Of a stretch of 64,000 nt of DNA, positions 19,147-28,015 are shown in pieces. Both the position numbers and the translations under genes were made by a program. Within the stretch, counting starts at the first letter, position 1; each line of letters begins with the position of its first letter. The stretch covers positions 36,113-100,112 of the forward strand of contig DASYGT010000011.1 of the NCBI GenBank assembly GCA_035999365.1. Direction: 5' to 3'. The notes under the pieces are model-generated. The model saw only the letters and a program-made list of their open reading frames with translations, did not search any database and had not been told where the DNA came from. Source of the DNA: DASYGT01 sp035999365. Its GTDB lineage: Bacteria > Actinomycetota > Actinomycetes > Mycobacteriales > Jatrophihabitantaceae.

Positions 19147-19905
19147 TCAGCGGTCGACGAAGGGCAGCGACCGCAGCCCGCGCTCGAGGTGCCATTGCAG
19201 GTGCGCAGCCACGAGGCCGCTCGCCTCGCGTCGGGCCTGATCAGCGCTGCTGTCGGCCAGCGGCCAGTCGGCGCGCAGGAGCGCGATCATCAGCGCGACC
19301 GTTTCGGGCTGGGGACGGGCCGAGCCCACGGGACGGCAGTCTTCGCACACCACGCCCCCGGCTGCCACGTTGAAGGCGGCATGCGGGCCGGGTGTCGAGC
19401 ACTTGGCGCAGTCGGCCAGCGCGGGCTCCCATCCGGCGTTCGACATGGCGCGCAGGAAGAACGCGTCGAGGATCAGGCCCGGCTCGTGCACTCGCTCGAC
19501 CAGTGCGCGCAGCGCACCGACGACGAGGAGGTAGAGCCGCAACGACGGCTCGCCCTCGTCGGCGATGCGCTCAGCCGTTTCGCAGATGGCCGACACCGCC
19601 GTCCACCGCGGGTAGTCGCCTGAGAGTTGTGCACCGTAGGCGCCGAGGGAGTCGGTCTGCGTGACGATGTCGAGGCCACGCTGCCCACCGGGCAGATGCT
19701 GGCCCTCGGGCAGTCGACTGTGCAGCTGAACGTCGATATGGCTGCCGGGTTCGAGACGGGCGCCGAATTTCGACGTCGTGCGCCGGACGCCCTTACCGAC
19801 CGCCCGGACCCGGCCGTGGCGGCGGGTGAGCAGGGTGATGATCCGGTCGGCCTCGCCGAGCTTGTGCACCCGGAGGACGACCGCCTCGTCACGGTAGAGC
19901 GGCAC
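19147..19905 (-). CDS. recO: DNA repair protein RecO
   Basis: 252 residues from a GTG start (VPLYRDEAVVLRVHKLGEAD). RecO loads RecA on SSB-coated gaps with RecR. The N-terminal OB-fold is seen in LYRDEAVVLRVHKLGEADRI, and the central zinc site in CAKCSTP with a later CEDC. Normal length. It is followed by uppS, as in mycobacteria. Confidence 0.94.
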   Translation of the reverse strand: MPLYRDEAVVLRVHKLGEADRIITLLTRRHGRVRAVGKGVRRTTSKFGARLEPGSHIDVQLHSRLPEGQHLPGGQRGLDIVTQTDSLGAYGAQLSGDYPRWTAVSAICETAERIADEGEPSLRLYLLVVGALRALVERVHEPGLILDAFFLRAMSNAGWEPALADCAKCSTPGPHAAFNVAAGGVVCEDCRPVGSARPQPETVALMIALLRADWPLADSSADQARREASGLVAAHLQWHLERGLRSLPFVDR

Positions 19906-19941
19906 CAGTCCATGGTCGCACCAACCGGGGACAGTGCGGTG

Positions 19942-21147
19942 TCAGACCACCGGCGCGCGCGCGGTTTCGGCGGCCCGCACCCGGGCGTGCAGTACGGCGC
20001 CGGAGGCCGCAACGAGCAGTCCTGCGGCGATCGCCACCAGGAAGGCGGGGCGGGCGCCGTGCGCGTCAGCGATCCGACCGACGATCGACGCCGCGATTCC
20101 GTAGCCGATGCTGAGCCCGGTGGTCAGCCAACTCATCCCCTCGACGAGCGCGCCGGTCGGCACGACAGCTTCGATCAGGCCGAAGGAGGTGATCAGCGCG
20201 GGCGCAATGCCGGTGCCGACGACGAAGGCCACCGCGGCCAGGGCCGGGATGTTCACGCCGGCCAGGAAGAGCAACGGCAGCAGTCCGAACACGACGCACT
20301 GTCGGCGGAATCGGTCGAGCACCGGCTCCGAACGGTGCCGCGCCCCATAGACGAAGCCGGCCACCGCGCTCCCGCCGGCAAAGGCTGCGAGCAGCACACC
20401 GGCAAGCCCGGTGTGTCCTTGCTGACCGCAGAACGCGACCATCGTGACTTCGGCGCTCGCGAAGAATGCACCCATCCCGCCGGTTGCGACCAGTAGGAGC
20501 AGCATCCCGCGGTTGCGCAGGGCAGATTCATGGGGCGCGGCACCGGGCTCCTGTGCAGGCGGCTCGGTTGCGCGCTGGCTCACCAGCCACAGCGATCCGG
20601 TGCCGACGAGAATCGCGGCCATCACGAACACATATGACGGATCGACCTGGGTGGCAATGACCGTGGCCAGCAGCGGCGCGGCTGTGAACATCACCTCGTC
20701 GAGCGTCGACTCGAGTGAATATGCGGTCGTCAGTTCTGGACGCCCGGCGAGCACATAGGACCAACGCGCCCGTACCAGCGAACCCATCGCCAGGTAGCTG
20801 AATCCGACGACCGCGACGGGCGCGATGAACGCGAGGTCGGGTTGGTTGGTGCGCGCCAGCGCGATGGTCACGATCGCCGCCGCGACATGTACGACCGTGG
20901 CCGGGAGGACGACCCGACGCTCACCGAAGCGATCCACCAACCGCCCGAGTACCGGATTGCCGATCCCGTTGGCGAAGACGTACACGCCGCTGAGGAAGCC
21001 GGCGAACCCGTAGTGCCCGGTGCGCAGCGAAATCAGCAGTACGCATCCGATCGGGTACACCGCGATCGAGAACCGTGCGACAAAGGCTGCGGCACAGAAT
21101 GCTGCCGCGCCCGGCGTCCGGAATGCCGCGCGATACGTCTGCAGCAT
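19942..21147 (-). CDS. MFS transporter
   Basis: 401 residues with about twelve hydrophobic segments and the loop 2-3 motif G-N-P-V-L-G-R-L-V-D-R-F-G-E-R of the major facilitator superfamily. The central loop (about residues 185-205) is charged. Substrate is unknown; the family type is commonly annotated as drug or sugar export. The gene starts two bases after the era stop and ends 36 bases before recO, so it is inserted into the otherwise conserved era-recO order and is probably co-transcribed. Confidence 0.85.
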   Translation of the reverse strand: MLQTYRAAFRTPGAAAFCAAAFVARFSIAVYPIGCVLLISLRTGHYGFAGFLSGVYVFANGIGNPVLGRLVDRFGERRVVLPATVVHVAAAIVTIALARTNQPDLAFIAPVAVVGFSYLAMGSLVRARWSYVLAGRPELTTAYSLESTLDEVMFTAAPLLATVIATQVDPSYVFVMAAILVGTGSLWLVSQRATEPPAQEPGAAPHESALRNRGMLLLLVATGGMGAFFASAEVTMVAFCGQQGHTGLAGVLLAAFAGGSAVAGFVYGARHRSEPVLDRFRRQCVVFGLLPLLFLAGVNIPALAAVAFVVGTGIAPALITSFGLIEAVVPTGALVEGMSWLTTGLSIGYGIAASIVGRIADAHGARPAFLVAIAAGLLVAASGAVLHARVRAAETARAPVV

Positions 21148-21149
21148 CG

Positions 21150-22070
21150 TCAGAAACCCAGCCGATCCAACTTCTTGGGGTCGCGCTGCCAGTCCGCTTC
21201 GACTGCGACGTGCAGGTCCAGATACACCCGCGTTCCCAGCAAATGCTCAATGCCGCTGCGCGCGGAGGTGCCGATCGCCTTCAGCCGTGCACCCTTCGCG
21301 CCGATCACGATGCCCTTCTGGCTGCTGCGCTCAAGATGGATCGTCGCGTAGATAGCGGTCACGTCCGGCCGATCGGCCTTCGCACCCATCTCCTCAACCG
21401 TGACGGCGATGGAGTGCGGAAGCTCGTCGCGGACGCCGTCGAGGGCGGCTTCCCGGATGAGTTCGGCGATGCGCGTCTCGACGTCGTTGTCGGTGGTCAC
21501 GTCGTTCGGATAGAGGTCCCGACCGTGGGGCAGGTGGCTGACAAGCACGTCAGCGAGGAGGTCGACCTGGTCCCCGCGCACTGCAGAGACGGGCACCACG
21601 TCAACGAATTCGCCGAGGTTGCTGACGGCCATGAGCTGGGCCGCGACGCGATCACGCGATACGGCGTCGGTCTTGGTGACGATCGCCACGACGGGCGCAC
21701 GCAGCGCCGCGAGCTCCGCGGCGATGAAGCGGTCGCCCGGGCCGACCTTCTCATCTGCCGGGACGCAGAAACCGACGACGTCCACGTCGGCGAGAGTCGA
21801 CCGCACGATGTCGTTGAGCCGCTCGCCGAGCAGGGTGCGCGGACGGTGCAGTCCGGGCGTGTCGACCAGAACGAGCTGGGCGTCAGGCCGCGTCACGATG
21901 CCACGCACCGCGTGTCGGGTCGTCTGCGGCTTGGCACTCGTGATCACGATCTTGTCGCCGACAAGCGCGTTGGTGAGCGTCGACTTACCTGCGTTCGGGC
22001 GGCCGACGAAGCAGCAGAATCCCGAGCGGTGCTCCGGCGTTGCCGCCTGGAGTGCGCCGCTATCGGTCAT
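21150..22070 (-). CDS. era: GTPase Era
   Basis: 306 residues. Era binds 16S rRNA near its 3' end and is a checkpoint of 30S assembly. GTPase motifs: G1 GRPNAGKS (23-30), G3 DTPGLH, G4 TKTD; C-terminal KH domain with GAKGARLKAIG. It is divergent from a TetR regulator (78 bases between) and upstream of an MFS gene. In mycobacteria the CDA-like and CNNM genes lie immediately upstream of era; here a three-gene cassette separates them. Confidence 0.96.
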   Translation of the reverse strand: MTDSGALQAATPEHRSGFCCFVGRPNAGKSTLTNALVGDKIVITSAKPQTTRHAVRGIVTRPDAQLVLVDTPGLHRPRTLLGERLNDIVRSTLADVDVVGFCVPADEKVGPGDRFIAAELAALRAPVVAIVTKTDAVSRDRVAAQLMAVSNLGEFVDVVPVSAVRGDQVDLLADVLVSHLPHGRDLYPNDVTTDNDVETRIAELIREAALDGVRDELPHSIAVTVEEMGAKADRPDVTAIYATIHLERSSQKGIVIGAKGARLKAIGTSARSGIEHLLGTRVYLDLHVAVEADWQRDPKKLDRLGF

Positions 22071-22148
22071 GCACGCATCCTTTCATCCCCGCCCGCGTGT
22101 CCCTCCCGTCATTGACACCGGTGCGATTCAGGGGGACTCTGCCTAACT

Positions 22149-22766
22149 ATGAGCGCTTTACCTAATCGCGATAGGCTTGCCGAACGTCGTGAGGCAACCC
22201 GGCGCGAGATCGTCGATGCCGCATGGGCGATCGCCCGCGAACACGGTCTGGCCGCTGTCACGCTTCGCGAGGTCGCAGCCCGGGTCGGTATGCGGTCACC
22301 GTCGCTGTACTCGCACTACGCATCGAAGAACGCCATTTTCGACGCAATGTTCGGCGACGCTTGGGCCGGCTACCTGGAGATCTGCGCCGACCTCGATTCC
22401 CAACTGCCCAAGGCGCCGCGCAAGGCGGTGCTGTTCATGCTGCAGACGTTCGTCGATTACGCGATGGCCGACCATCCGCGCTTCCAGCTGATGAATCAGC
22501 GCATGGTCGTCGGCTTCGAGCCCAGTGCCGGGTCCTACGCACCGTCGATCGCCGTCATGGTGCTGTTCCGCGATCGGCTGAGGAATATCGGTGTTCGCTC
22601 GGACACCGACGCGGACCTGTGTATCGCGATCGTCGGTGGCCTCATCGACGCCCAGTTCGCCAACGATTCCGGCGGCGATCGCTACATCACCCAACTGCCA
22701 CGAGCCGTGGACATGCTTGCCGACGACATCGGGCTGCCCGGCCCGCGACTGAGGAGATCACGATGA
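22149..22766 (+). CDS. TetR/AcrR family transcriptional regulator
   Basis: 205 residues. The N-terminal helix-turn-helix (about 14-60: TRREIVDAAWAIAREHG, then LREVAARVGMRSPSLYSHYA) is typical. The C-terminal ligand domain is divergent, of the WHG/TetR_C type. Its stop overlaps the next start (ATGA), and it likely regulates itself and the two enzymes behind it. A near-palindrome CCTAATCGCGATAGG lies just inside the gene (about 22160-22175) and TTGACA at 22112-22117 could be a -35 element; both are only suggestive. Confidence 0.9.
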   Translation: MSALPNRDRLAERREATRREIVDAAWAIAREHGLAAVTLREVAARVGMRSPSLYSHYASKNAIFDAMFGDAWAGYLEICADLDSQLPKAPRKAVLFMLQTFVDYAMADHPRFQLMNQRMVVGFEPSAGSYAPSIAVMVLFRDRLRNIGVRSDTDADLCIAIVGGLIDAQFANDSGGDRYITQLPRAVDMLADDIGLPGPRLRRSR

Positions 22767-23518
22767 GCCTGACTGATTCCGACATCGCCCGTCCACGTAG
22801 GACGCAGCTCGACCACGGCACGGCGATGCAACGTGCAGCTACCGAATACCAGCGGGTCGCCGAACTGCTCCGGTCCCTGGCGTCGGACGACTGGACCACG
22901 CCGACCAACTGCCCGCCGTGGGACGTGCGCGCAATGGCGGCGCACCTGCTCGGGATGGCCGAGATGGCCGCATCGCTGCGCGAGCAGCGCAGGCAGGTCA
23001 AGGCAGCAACCAACGCTCACGGAGTCTTCATCGACGCCCTGACCGCGCTGCAGGTCGACGAGCGCACCGCCATGGCGCCTGGGGACATCGTTACGCGGTA
23101 CGAAGCCGTCGCCCCGAAGGCGGTTCGTGGACGCCGGCGGGCACCAGGATTCATCCGCGGGCGAGCGATGCCGCAGACCCAGCGGGTCGGCGGCCGCGAT
23201 GAAACGTGGACGATCGGCTATCTGCTCGACACCATCCTGACCCGCGATCCGTGGATGCATCGCATCGACATCTGCGACGCCACCGGTGCGCCCCTCGTGC
23301 TGACTGCTGAACACGACGGCGTGATCGTCGACGACATCGTGCGGGAATGGGCTGGACGTCACGGGCAGCCGTTCGTGCTGCGACTTACCGGGCCCGCCGG
23401 CGGATCCTGGGCCAACGGGAGCGGACCGGAACTGGAGTGCGACGTGGCAAGCTTCTGCCGAGCGCTCGCCCGACGCGCTCCGGCCAGTGGCCTGCTCGCC
23501 ACGGAGGTGCCGTTCTGA
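22763..23518 (+). CDS. Maleylpyruvate isomerase/mycothiol-dependent DinB family protein
   Basis: 251 residues of the TIGR03083/MDMPI_N family: VAELLRSLASDDWTTPTNCP then WDVRAMAAHLLGMAEMAA with the conserved metal-binding His, and a later DPWMHRID. Family members are mycothiol-dependent DinB-fold transferases or isomerases; substrate unknown. The ATG at 22763 is within the TetR stop (ATGA) with GGAG just upstream. It is translated between a TetR regulator and an alpha/beta hydrolase, which suggests a small regulated detoxification or catabolic unit. Confidence 0.85.
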   Translation: MSLTDSDIARPRRTQLDHGTAMQRAATEYQRVAELLRSLASDDWTTPTNCPPWDVRAMAAHLLGMAEMAASLREQRRQVKAATNAHGVFIDALTALQVDERTAMAPGDIVTRYEAVAPKAVRGRRRAPGFIRGRAMPQTQRVGGRDETWTIGYLLDTILTRDPWMHRIDICDATGAPLVLTAEHDGVIVDDIVREWAGRHGQPFVLRLTGPAGGSWANGSGPELECDVASFCRALARRAPASGLLATEVPF

Positions 23519-24270
23519 TCGCACCCATCCGGTCCACGTACGGACCGGACCCTTCCCAATTCGGCGAGCTGTACCTGCCGCGCCAAGAGGCAACCGGCAC
23601 GGTCGTGCTCCTGCATGGCGGCTTCTGGCGGGCGCAGTACGACCTGTCGTTGGGCGCACCGCTCGCCCGGGACCTGGCCGGGCGCGGCTACGCCGTCTGG
23701 AACCTCGAATACCGCCGGGTCGGGAACGGCGGTGGCTGGCCCGGCACGTTCATCGATGTGGCCGCGGGCATCGACCACCTCGCGGCACTGCGCGTCGACA
23801 CCTCCCGCCTGGTGGCCATCGGCCACTCGGCAGGCGGGCATCTCGCGGTCTGGGCGGCGGGCAGGCAGCGTCTTCAGCCGGGCGAACCCGGTGCAGCGCC
23901 GGTCGTCCACGTCGCGGGTGTCGTCTCGCAGGCGGGGGTCCTGGATCTGGTCACGGCGGCCCGCACGGGCGTCGGCCGAACTGCGGTGGTGGACCTGCTC
24001 GGCGCCGCCGCTTCGGCCGAGCCACAGCGCTGGCGGGTTGCCGATCCCATGGCACACCTGCCGATCCCGGCACCGGTCGTGTGCGTGCATGCGCCGGACG
24101 ACCAGGACGTGCCGATCGCCCAGAGCCGCGCCTACGTGGCGGCAGCAACGGCCGCCGGTGGCACGAGCCGCCTCATCGTTGCCAGCGGCGACCACTACAC
24201 GCTCATCGATCCACGCTCCCCCGACTGGTTGATCGTGGTGGATGTGCTTGCCGAACTCGCCGGCGGCTGA
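23515..24270 (+). CDS. Alpha/beta hydrolase, probable CTG start
   Basis: 251 residues if started at CTG 23515. The oxyanion motif HGGFW, nucleophile elbow GHSAGG, acid DDQDVP and catalytic His in GDHYTLI are all present, close to the kynurenine-formamidase-like and carboxylesterase branch. No ATG or GTG start occurs in frame between the upstream gene's C-terminus and the first domain residues. CTG at 23515 is preceded by GGAGG (23503-23507, seven-base spacing) and overlaps the upstream TGA as CTGA, which is why I chose it. An ATG at 23347 would require a 172-base overlap. Confidence 0.8.
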   Translation: MIAPIRSTYGPDPSQFGELYLPRQEATGTVVLLHGGFWRAQYDLSLGAPLARDLAGRGYAVWNLEYRRVGNGGGWPGTFIDVAAGIDHLAALRVDTSRLVAIGHSAGGHLAVWAAGRQRLQPGEPGAAPVVHVAGVVSQAGVLDLVTAARTGVGRTAVVDLLGAAASAEPQRWRVADPMAHLPIPAPVVCVHAPDDQDVPIAQSRAYVAAATAAGGTSRLIVASGDHYTLIDPRSPDWLIVVDVLAELAGG

Positions 24271-24277
24271 GCGCTGC

Positions 24278-24607
24278 CTACCGACGGTCGGTGATCGTGC
24301 CGCGCACATCGGCGAGCAACACTGCAGCATCAGCGGCAACGTCATGCAGCGCCGCGATGCCGTCGGGGTCATCGGCATCCTCGCCGAGCACGACCGCCGC
24401 CTCGAGGCCGAGGGCACCGGACGACACGGCCATCGCCACCGCGACCTGAAGGGCGGTGAGCGAGAGACTTGGCAGCGCAACGTTCGCCGCGACATAGGTG
24501 CGGCCGTCGGTGTCTCGCACAGCGGCACCCTGCACCGCATGCGTGCGGGCCCGGGCCGAACGGGCGAGGGTCACCAGCTTCGCGTCCTCCGGATCTAGTT
24601 CGCTCAC
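24278..24607 (-). CDS. Degenerate cytidine deaminase-like protein
   Basis: 109 residues. The start (DAKLVTLARSARARTHAVQG) and the middle (TYVAANVALPSLSLTALQVAV) follow the cytidine deaminase fold, but the catalytic H-A-E motif is replaced by TALQVAV, and the P-C-x-x-C zinc ligands are absent. So it should not deaminate cytidine. Mycobacteria carry a similar gene (Rv2365c) at the same place. Its ATG overlaps the stop of the upstream CNNM gene (ATGA), so the two are coupled. Confidence 0.8.
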   Translation of the reverse strand: MSELDPEDAKLVTLARSARARTHAVQGAAVRDTDGRTYVAANVALPSLSLTALQVAVAMAVSSGALGLEAAVVLGEDADDPDGIAALHDVAADAAVLLADVRGTITDRR

Positions 24608-25914
24608 GATGTTGCCTCGCTGTCGTCCCCGTCGTCGTCCTGCATGCGCCGAATGAGTACGGTGTCGATGCGATTGCGCCGGCCGCCGGCGCTCTCGGCC
24701 ACCAGTTCCAACCCGTGCACCTGCGCACGCGCGCCAGGAATGGGTACCCGGCCGAGGGATTCGGCGAGCAGGCCGCCGACCGTCTCGACATCGTCACGAT
24801 CGGGCAGCGTCACGTTGAACAGCTCGGCGAGATCCTCGACCGCGAGCCTCGACGTCACGCGCACGGTGTCCGCATCGATGCGCTCGACCGGTGGTCGCTC
24901 GACGTCGTACTCGTCGGTGATCTCACCGACGATCTCCTCCAAGATGTCCTCGATGGTGACCAGCCCGGCCGTGCCGCCGTACTCGTCGATCACGATCACG
25001 ATGTGTGTGCGATGGCTCTGCATCTCGCGTAGCAGCTCATCGACCGGCTTGGATTCCGGGACGCAGACCGGCGGACGCGCGACCTCCTCGACTCTCGTGC
25101 TCCGGGCAGTCTCCGAGTCCTGAGCCCGTCGAGCGAGATCCTTGAGGTAGACGACGCCGATGATGTCGTCGAGATTCTCACCGACGACCGGAATGCGCGA
25201 GAAGCCGCTGCGCAGGGCAAGAGCGAGCGCCTGCGGAACAGATTTCGTGCGTTCGATCCAGACGACCTCCGTACGCGGGACCATCACCTCGCGGGCGATC
25301 GTGTCGCCGAGTTCGAACACGGACTGGATCATCTGGCGTTCTCCGTGCTCGACGACACCGCTCTCCTCGGCCATGTCGACTAGCTCGCGCAGCTCGACCT
25401 CGGAGGAGAACGGACCGTCGCGGAATCCGCGGCCCGGGGTGATGGCGTTGCCGAAGAGGGTGAGCAGGCTCGCGAGCGGACCGAACAGCCGCCCCAGCAC
25501 GCGTACCGCGCCCGAGCCGGCCAACGCGACGCGGTTCGGATGCTGCCGACCGAGGGTGCGCGGCCCAACTCCGACGATCGCGTAGGAGATGACGACCATG
25601 ATCACGATCGTGGACGCCGGAACGGGCCATCGCGTGCCGAAGCGCGAGCGGGCGACAATCGTGGCGAGCACGGTGGCGGTGAGTTCGCAGGAAACTCGCA
25701 GCAGGAGCAGCAGGTTCGTGTACCGGGCACGGTCAGCAACGATCTCGCGCAATGCCCTCGCACCACGGCGGTCTTCACGCAGAAACTCCTCGACCCGCGC
25801 CACGGACACTCGTGCCAGCGCAGAGTCGACGCACGCGAGCGCGCCGCCGAGCGGAATCAGGCATATCGCGATGACGAGCGCGATGACATCGCCGGTCGTC
25901 ACCGCGTGCCGCAC
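24604..25914 (-). CDS. CNNM/CorC (hemolysin-like) CBS-domain membrane protein
   Basis: 436 residues: membrane segments in residues 8-165 (DUF21/CNNM), paired CBS domains at about 200-325 (REVMVPRTEVVWIER, DEYGGTAGLVTIEDILEEIV), and the C-terminal CorC_HlyC domain. Related proteins move or sense Mg2+ and other divalent ions. Start is GTG 25914; GTG 25902 is also possible. In mycobacteria the equivalent (Rv2366c) lies between ybeY and Rv2365c, as here. Confidence 0.92.
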   Translation of the reverse strand: MRHAVTTGDVIALVIAICLIPLGGALACVDSALARVSVARVEEFLREDRRGARALREIVADRARYTNLLLLLRVSCELTATVLATIVARSRFGTRWPVPASTIVIMVVISYAIVGVGPRTLGRQHPNRVALAGSGAVRVLGRLFGPLASLLTLFGNAITPGRGFRDGPFSSEVELRELVDMAEESGVVEHGERQMIQSVFELGDTIAREVMVPRTEVVWIERTKSVPQALALALRSGFSRIPVVGENLDDIIGVVYLKDLARRAQDSETARSTRVEEVARPPVCVPESKPVDELLREMQSHRTHIVIVIDEYGGTAGLVTIEDILEEIVGEITDEYDVERPPVERIDADTVRVTSRLAVEDLAELFNVTLPDRDDVETVGGLLAESLGRVPIPGARAQVHGLELVAESAGGRRNRIDTVLIRRMQDDDGDDSEATS

Positions 25915-25926
25915 CGATTCGGCGGG

Positions 25927-26484
25927 TCAGCCACGACGGCCACCCGCGATATCGCGGGTCTCGCCGCCGGTGCCCGCCACCGGGGTGCGGATGGGCGCCC
26001 GACCGGTCGCCTGCACCCAGTTGCCCAGCAGCTGCGCCTGCAGCTCGAACATGATCCGCTCCTGCTCCGCGTCGCCGTGGTCATAGCCCAGCAGGTGCAG
26101 GATGCCGTGCGTGCACAGCAGATGCAGCTCCGACTCGACGCCGTGCCCGACCGACGCAGCCTGATCGGCGGCTACGACCGGGCACAGCACGACGTCGCCG
26201 AGCATTGCGTCCACACGGCGCTCATCGACGCCCGGCGGCGCGGTCGGGTCGAAGCGGTCCATCGGACCATCCGAGCCATCCATCGGAAAGGCCATCACGT
26301 CCGTCGGTCCCGGCAGATCCATCCACTGCGTATGCAGGGCAGCCATGGCATCCGTCCCGACCAGCAGGATCGAGAGCTCCGCCAACGGGTCGATGCTCAG
26401 GGCGTCGAGCACGAAGCGACCGAGTTGAGTCAATGCGAACTCGTCGACCTCGACACCGGACTCGTTGTTGACCTCGATGCTCAT
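25927..26484 (-). CDS. ybeY: rRNA maturation endoribonuclease YbeY
   Basis: 185 residues. The zinc motif HGILHLLGYDH (His126, His130, His136) is complete, as is the preceding TDVMAFPMD. YbeY processes the 16S rRNA 3' end and acts in ribosome quality control together with Era, encoded nearby. A C-terminal basic tail of about 30 residues is extra. It sits between phoH and the CNNM gene, a very common bacterial arrangement. Confidence 0.95.
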   Translation of the reverse strand: MSIEVNNESGVEVDEFALTQLGRFVLDALSIDPLAELSILLVGTDAMAALHTQWMDLPGPTDVMAFPMDGSDGPMDRFDPTAPPGVDERRVDAMLGDVVLCPVVAADQAASVGHGVESELHLLCTHGILHLLGYDHGDAEQERIMFELQAQLLGNWVQATGRAPIRTPVAGTGGETRDIAGGRRG

Positions 26485-26541
26485 ATGTTCGTGTTTCCGT
26501 GCCTGTGGGTGCTCATTGCTCGAGCGCTCATCGCGTCCGGG

Positions 26542-27597
26542 TCACCGCCTGGGTGCGGCTTGGCGCGCTGAGGGAGCGTCCGCGGTACGCGAGTCGTAAC
26601 GCTCGTAGGCGTCGACGATCTCGCCCACGAGCCGGTGCCGCACGACGTCGGTGCTCGTCAGGTTCGCGAAGTGCACGTCATCGAGATCGGTGAGGATGTC
26701 ACGCACCACGCGCAGGCCGCTCTTCGTGCCACCCGGCAGGTCGACCTGCGTGATGTCGCCCGTCACGACCATCTTCGAGTTGAAGCCGAGCCTCGTCAGG
26801 AACATCTTCATCTGTTCGGGCGTCGTGTTCTGCGCCTCGTCCAGGATGATGAAAGCGTCGTTCAGGGTGCGCCCGCGCATGTACGCGAGCGGTGCCACCT
26901 CGATCGTTCCGGCGGCAGTGAGTCGCGGAATCGAGTCGGGGTCGACCATGTCGTGCAGCGCGTCGAGCAGCGGGCGCAGGTAGGGGTCGATCTTGTCGTA
27001 CAGCGTGCCGGGCAGGAACCCGAGCCGCTCGCCCGCTTCGACCGCCGGCCGCGTCAGGATGATGCGGGTCACCTGCTTCGCCTGCAGCGCCTGTACCGCC
27101 TTGGCAACCGCGAGATAGGTCTTGCCGGTGCCGGCAGGTCCGATGCCGAAGACCACCGTGTGCTTGTCGATGGCGTCGACGTAGTGCTTCTGGTTCAGCG
27201 TCTTCGGCCGGATGTTCTTGCCCCGCCGCGACAGGATGTTCAGGCTCAGGACCTCGGCCGGACGCGCCTGGGAATCATTCGTGAGGATGCCGAGGGTGCG
27301 ACTCACCGAGTCGGGGGTGAGGTTCTGCCCGGCCTTGATCAGCTCGAGAAGTTCCTCGAAGAGGCGGACCGCAACCGCGTTGTCGGCCGCCGCGCCGGAG
27401 ATGGTGATCTCGTTGCCCCGGACGTGGATATCGCTGTCAAGGCTGCGCTCGACGACGCGCAGGAGTTCATCGCGCGAGCCGAGCAGCGACACCATGGCCT
27501 GCTCACCAGGGACGACGACCACGGTGGAGACGCGATCCGGGCTGCTGTGTGGATCGGACAAGTTGGGCTTTCTGCTCGGCTGTGCGGACCCCTCCAC
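26542..27597 (-). CDS. phoH: PhoH family ATPase
   Basis: 351 residues from GTG 27597 (the first ~20 residues are weakly conserved). Walker A GPAGTGKT (153-160), Walker B FIILDEAQN, then MFLTRLGFNSKMVVTGD. An N-terminal KH-like domain (about 35-95) matches the PhoH1/PhoL type. The family has RNA-helicase-like ATPase activity and is functionally tied to YbeY, encoded directly downstream. Exact role unknown. Confidence 0.93.
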   Translation of the reverse strand: MEGSAQPSRKPNLSDPHSSPDRVSTVVVVPGEQAMVSLLGSRDELLRVVERSLDSDIHVRGNEITISGAAADNAVAVRLFEELLELIKAGQNLTPDSVSRTLGILTNDSQARPAEVLSLNILSRRGKNIRPKTLNQKHYVDAIDKHTVVFGIGPAGTGKTYLAVAKAVQALQAKQVTRIILTRPAVEAGERLGFLPGTLYDKIDPYLRPLLDALHDMVDPDSIPRLTAAGTIEVAPLAYMRGRTLNDAFIILDEAQNTTPEQMKMFLTRLGFNSKMVVTGDITQVDLPGGTKSGLRVVRDILTDLDDVHFANLTSTDVVRHRLVGEIVDAYERYDSRTADAPSARQAAPRR

Positions 27598-27629
27598 TGT
27601 ACCGGCGTGGGCCCGGATGTCGCCTGGAA

Positions 27630-27965
27630 TCAGCCCGGGGGCCAGCCCATGGGGCGGCCGGCCAGCAGGTGGGCATGAACGTGGAACACGCTCTGACCGA
27701 CGCCGGCACCGGTGTTGAACACGGTTCGGAAGTCCGACAGCCCGAGCTGTTCGGCCACGGCACGGATGCCGCCGAGCAGTGCGGCGGAGGCCGCGGGATC
27801 CCCGGCCAGCTCGACGATGTCGACCAGATGCACGCGCGGCACCACAAGGATGTGCGTCGGTGCCTGCGGGTTCACGTCGACGAACGCCACCGCGCCATCG
27901 TCTTCGTACACCGTGGTCGCCGGCACCGTCCCTGCCACGATCTGGCAGAACAGGCAGTCGGTCAT
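27630..27965 (-). CDS. HIT family nucleotide hydrolase/transferase
   Basis: 111 residues from ATG 27965; an upstream in-frame start at 27983 adds six residues. The histidine triad HVHAH is followed by L-L-A-G-R, and CLFC at the N-terminus with THILVVPR fits the Hint branch, whose members split purine nucleoside phosphoramidates. It is between rsmE and phoH on the same strand and probably co-transcribed. Confidence 0.93.
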   Translation of the reverse strand: MTDCLFCQIVAGTVPATTVYEDDGAVAFVDVNPQAPTHILVVPRVHLVDIVELAGDPAASAALLGGIRAVAEQLGLSDFRTVFNTGAGVGQSVFHVHAHLLAGRPMGWPPG

Positions 27966-28015
27966 GCGATCGACCTTAGTCATCGACGGCGAGCAGCGAA
28001 GCCGAGTCCCGCGCC

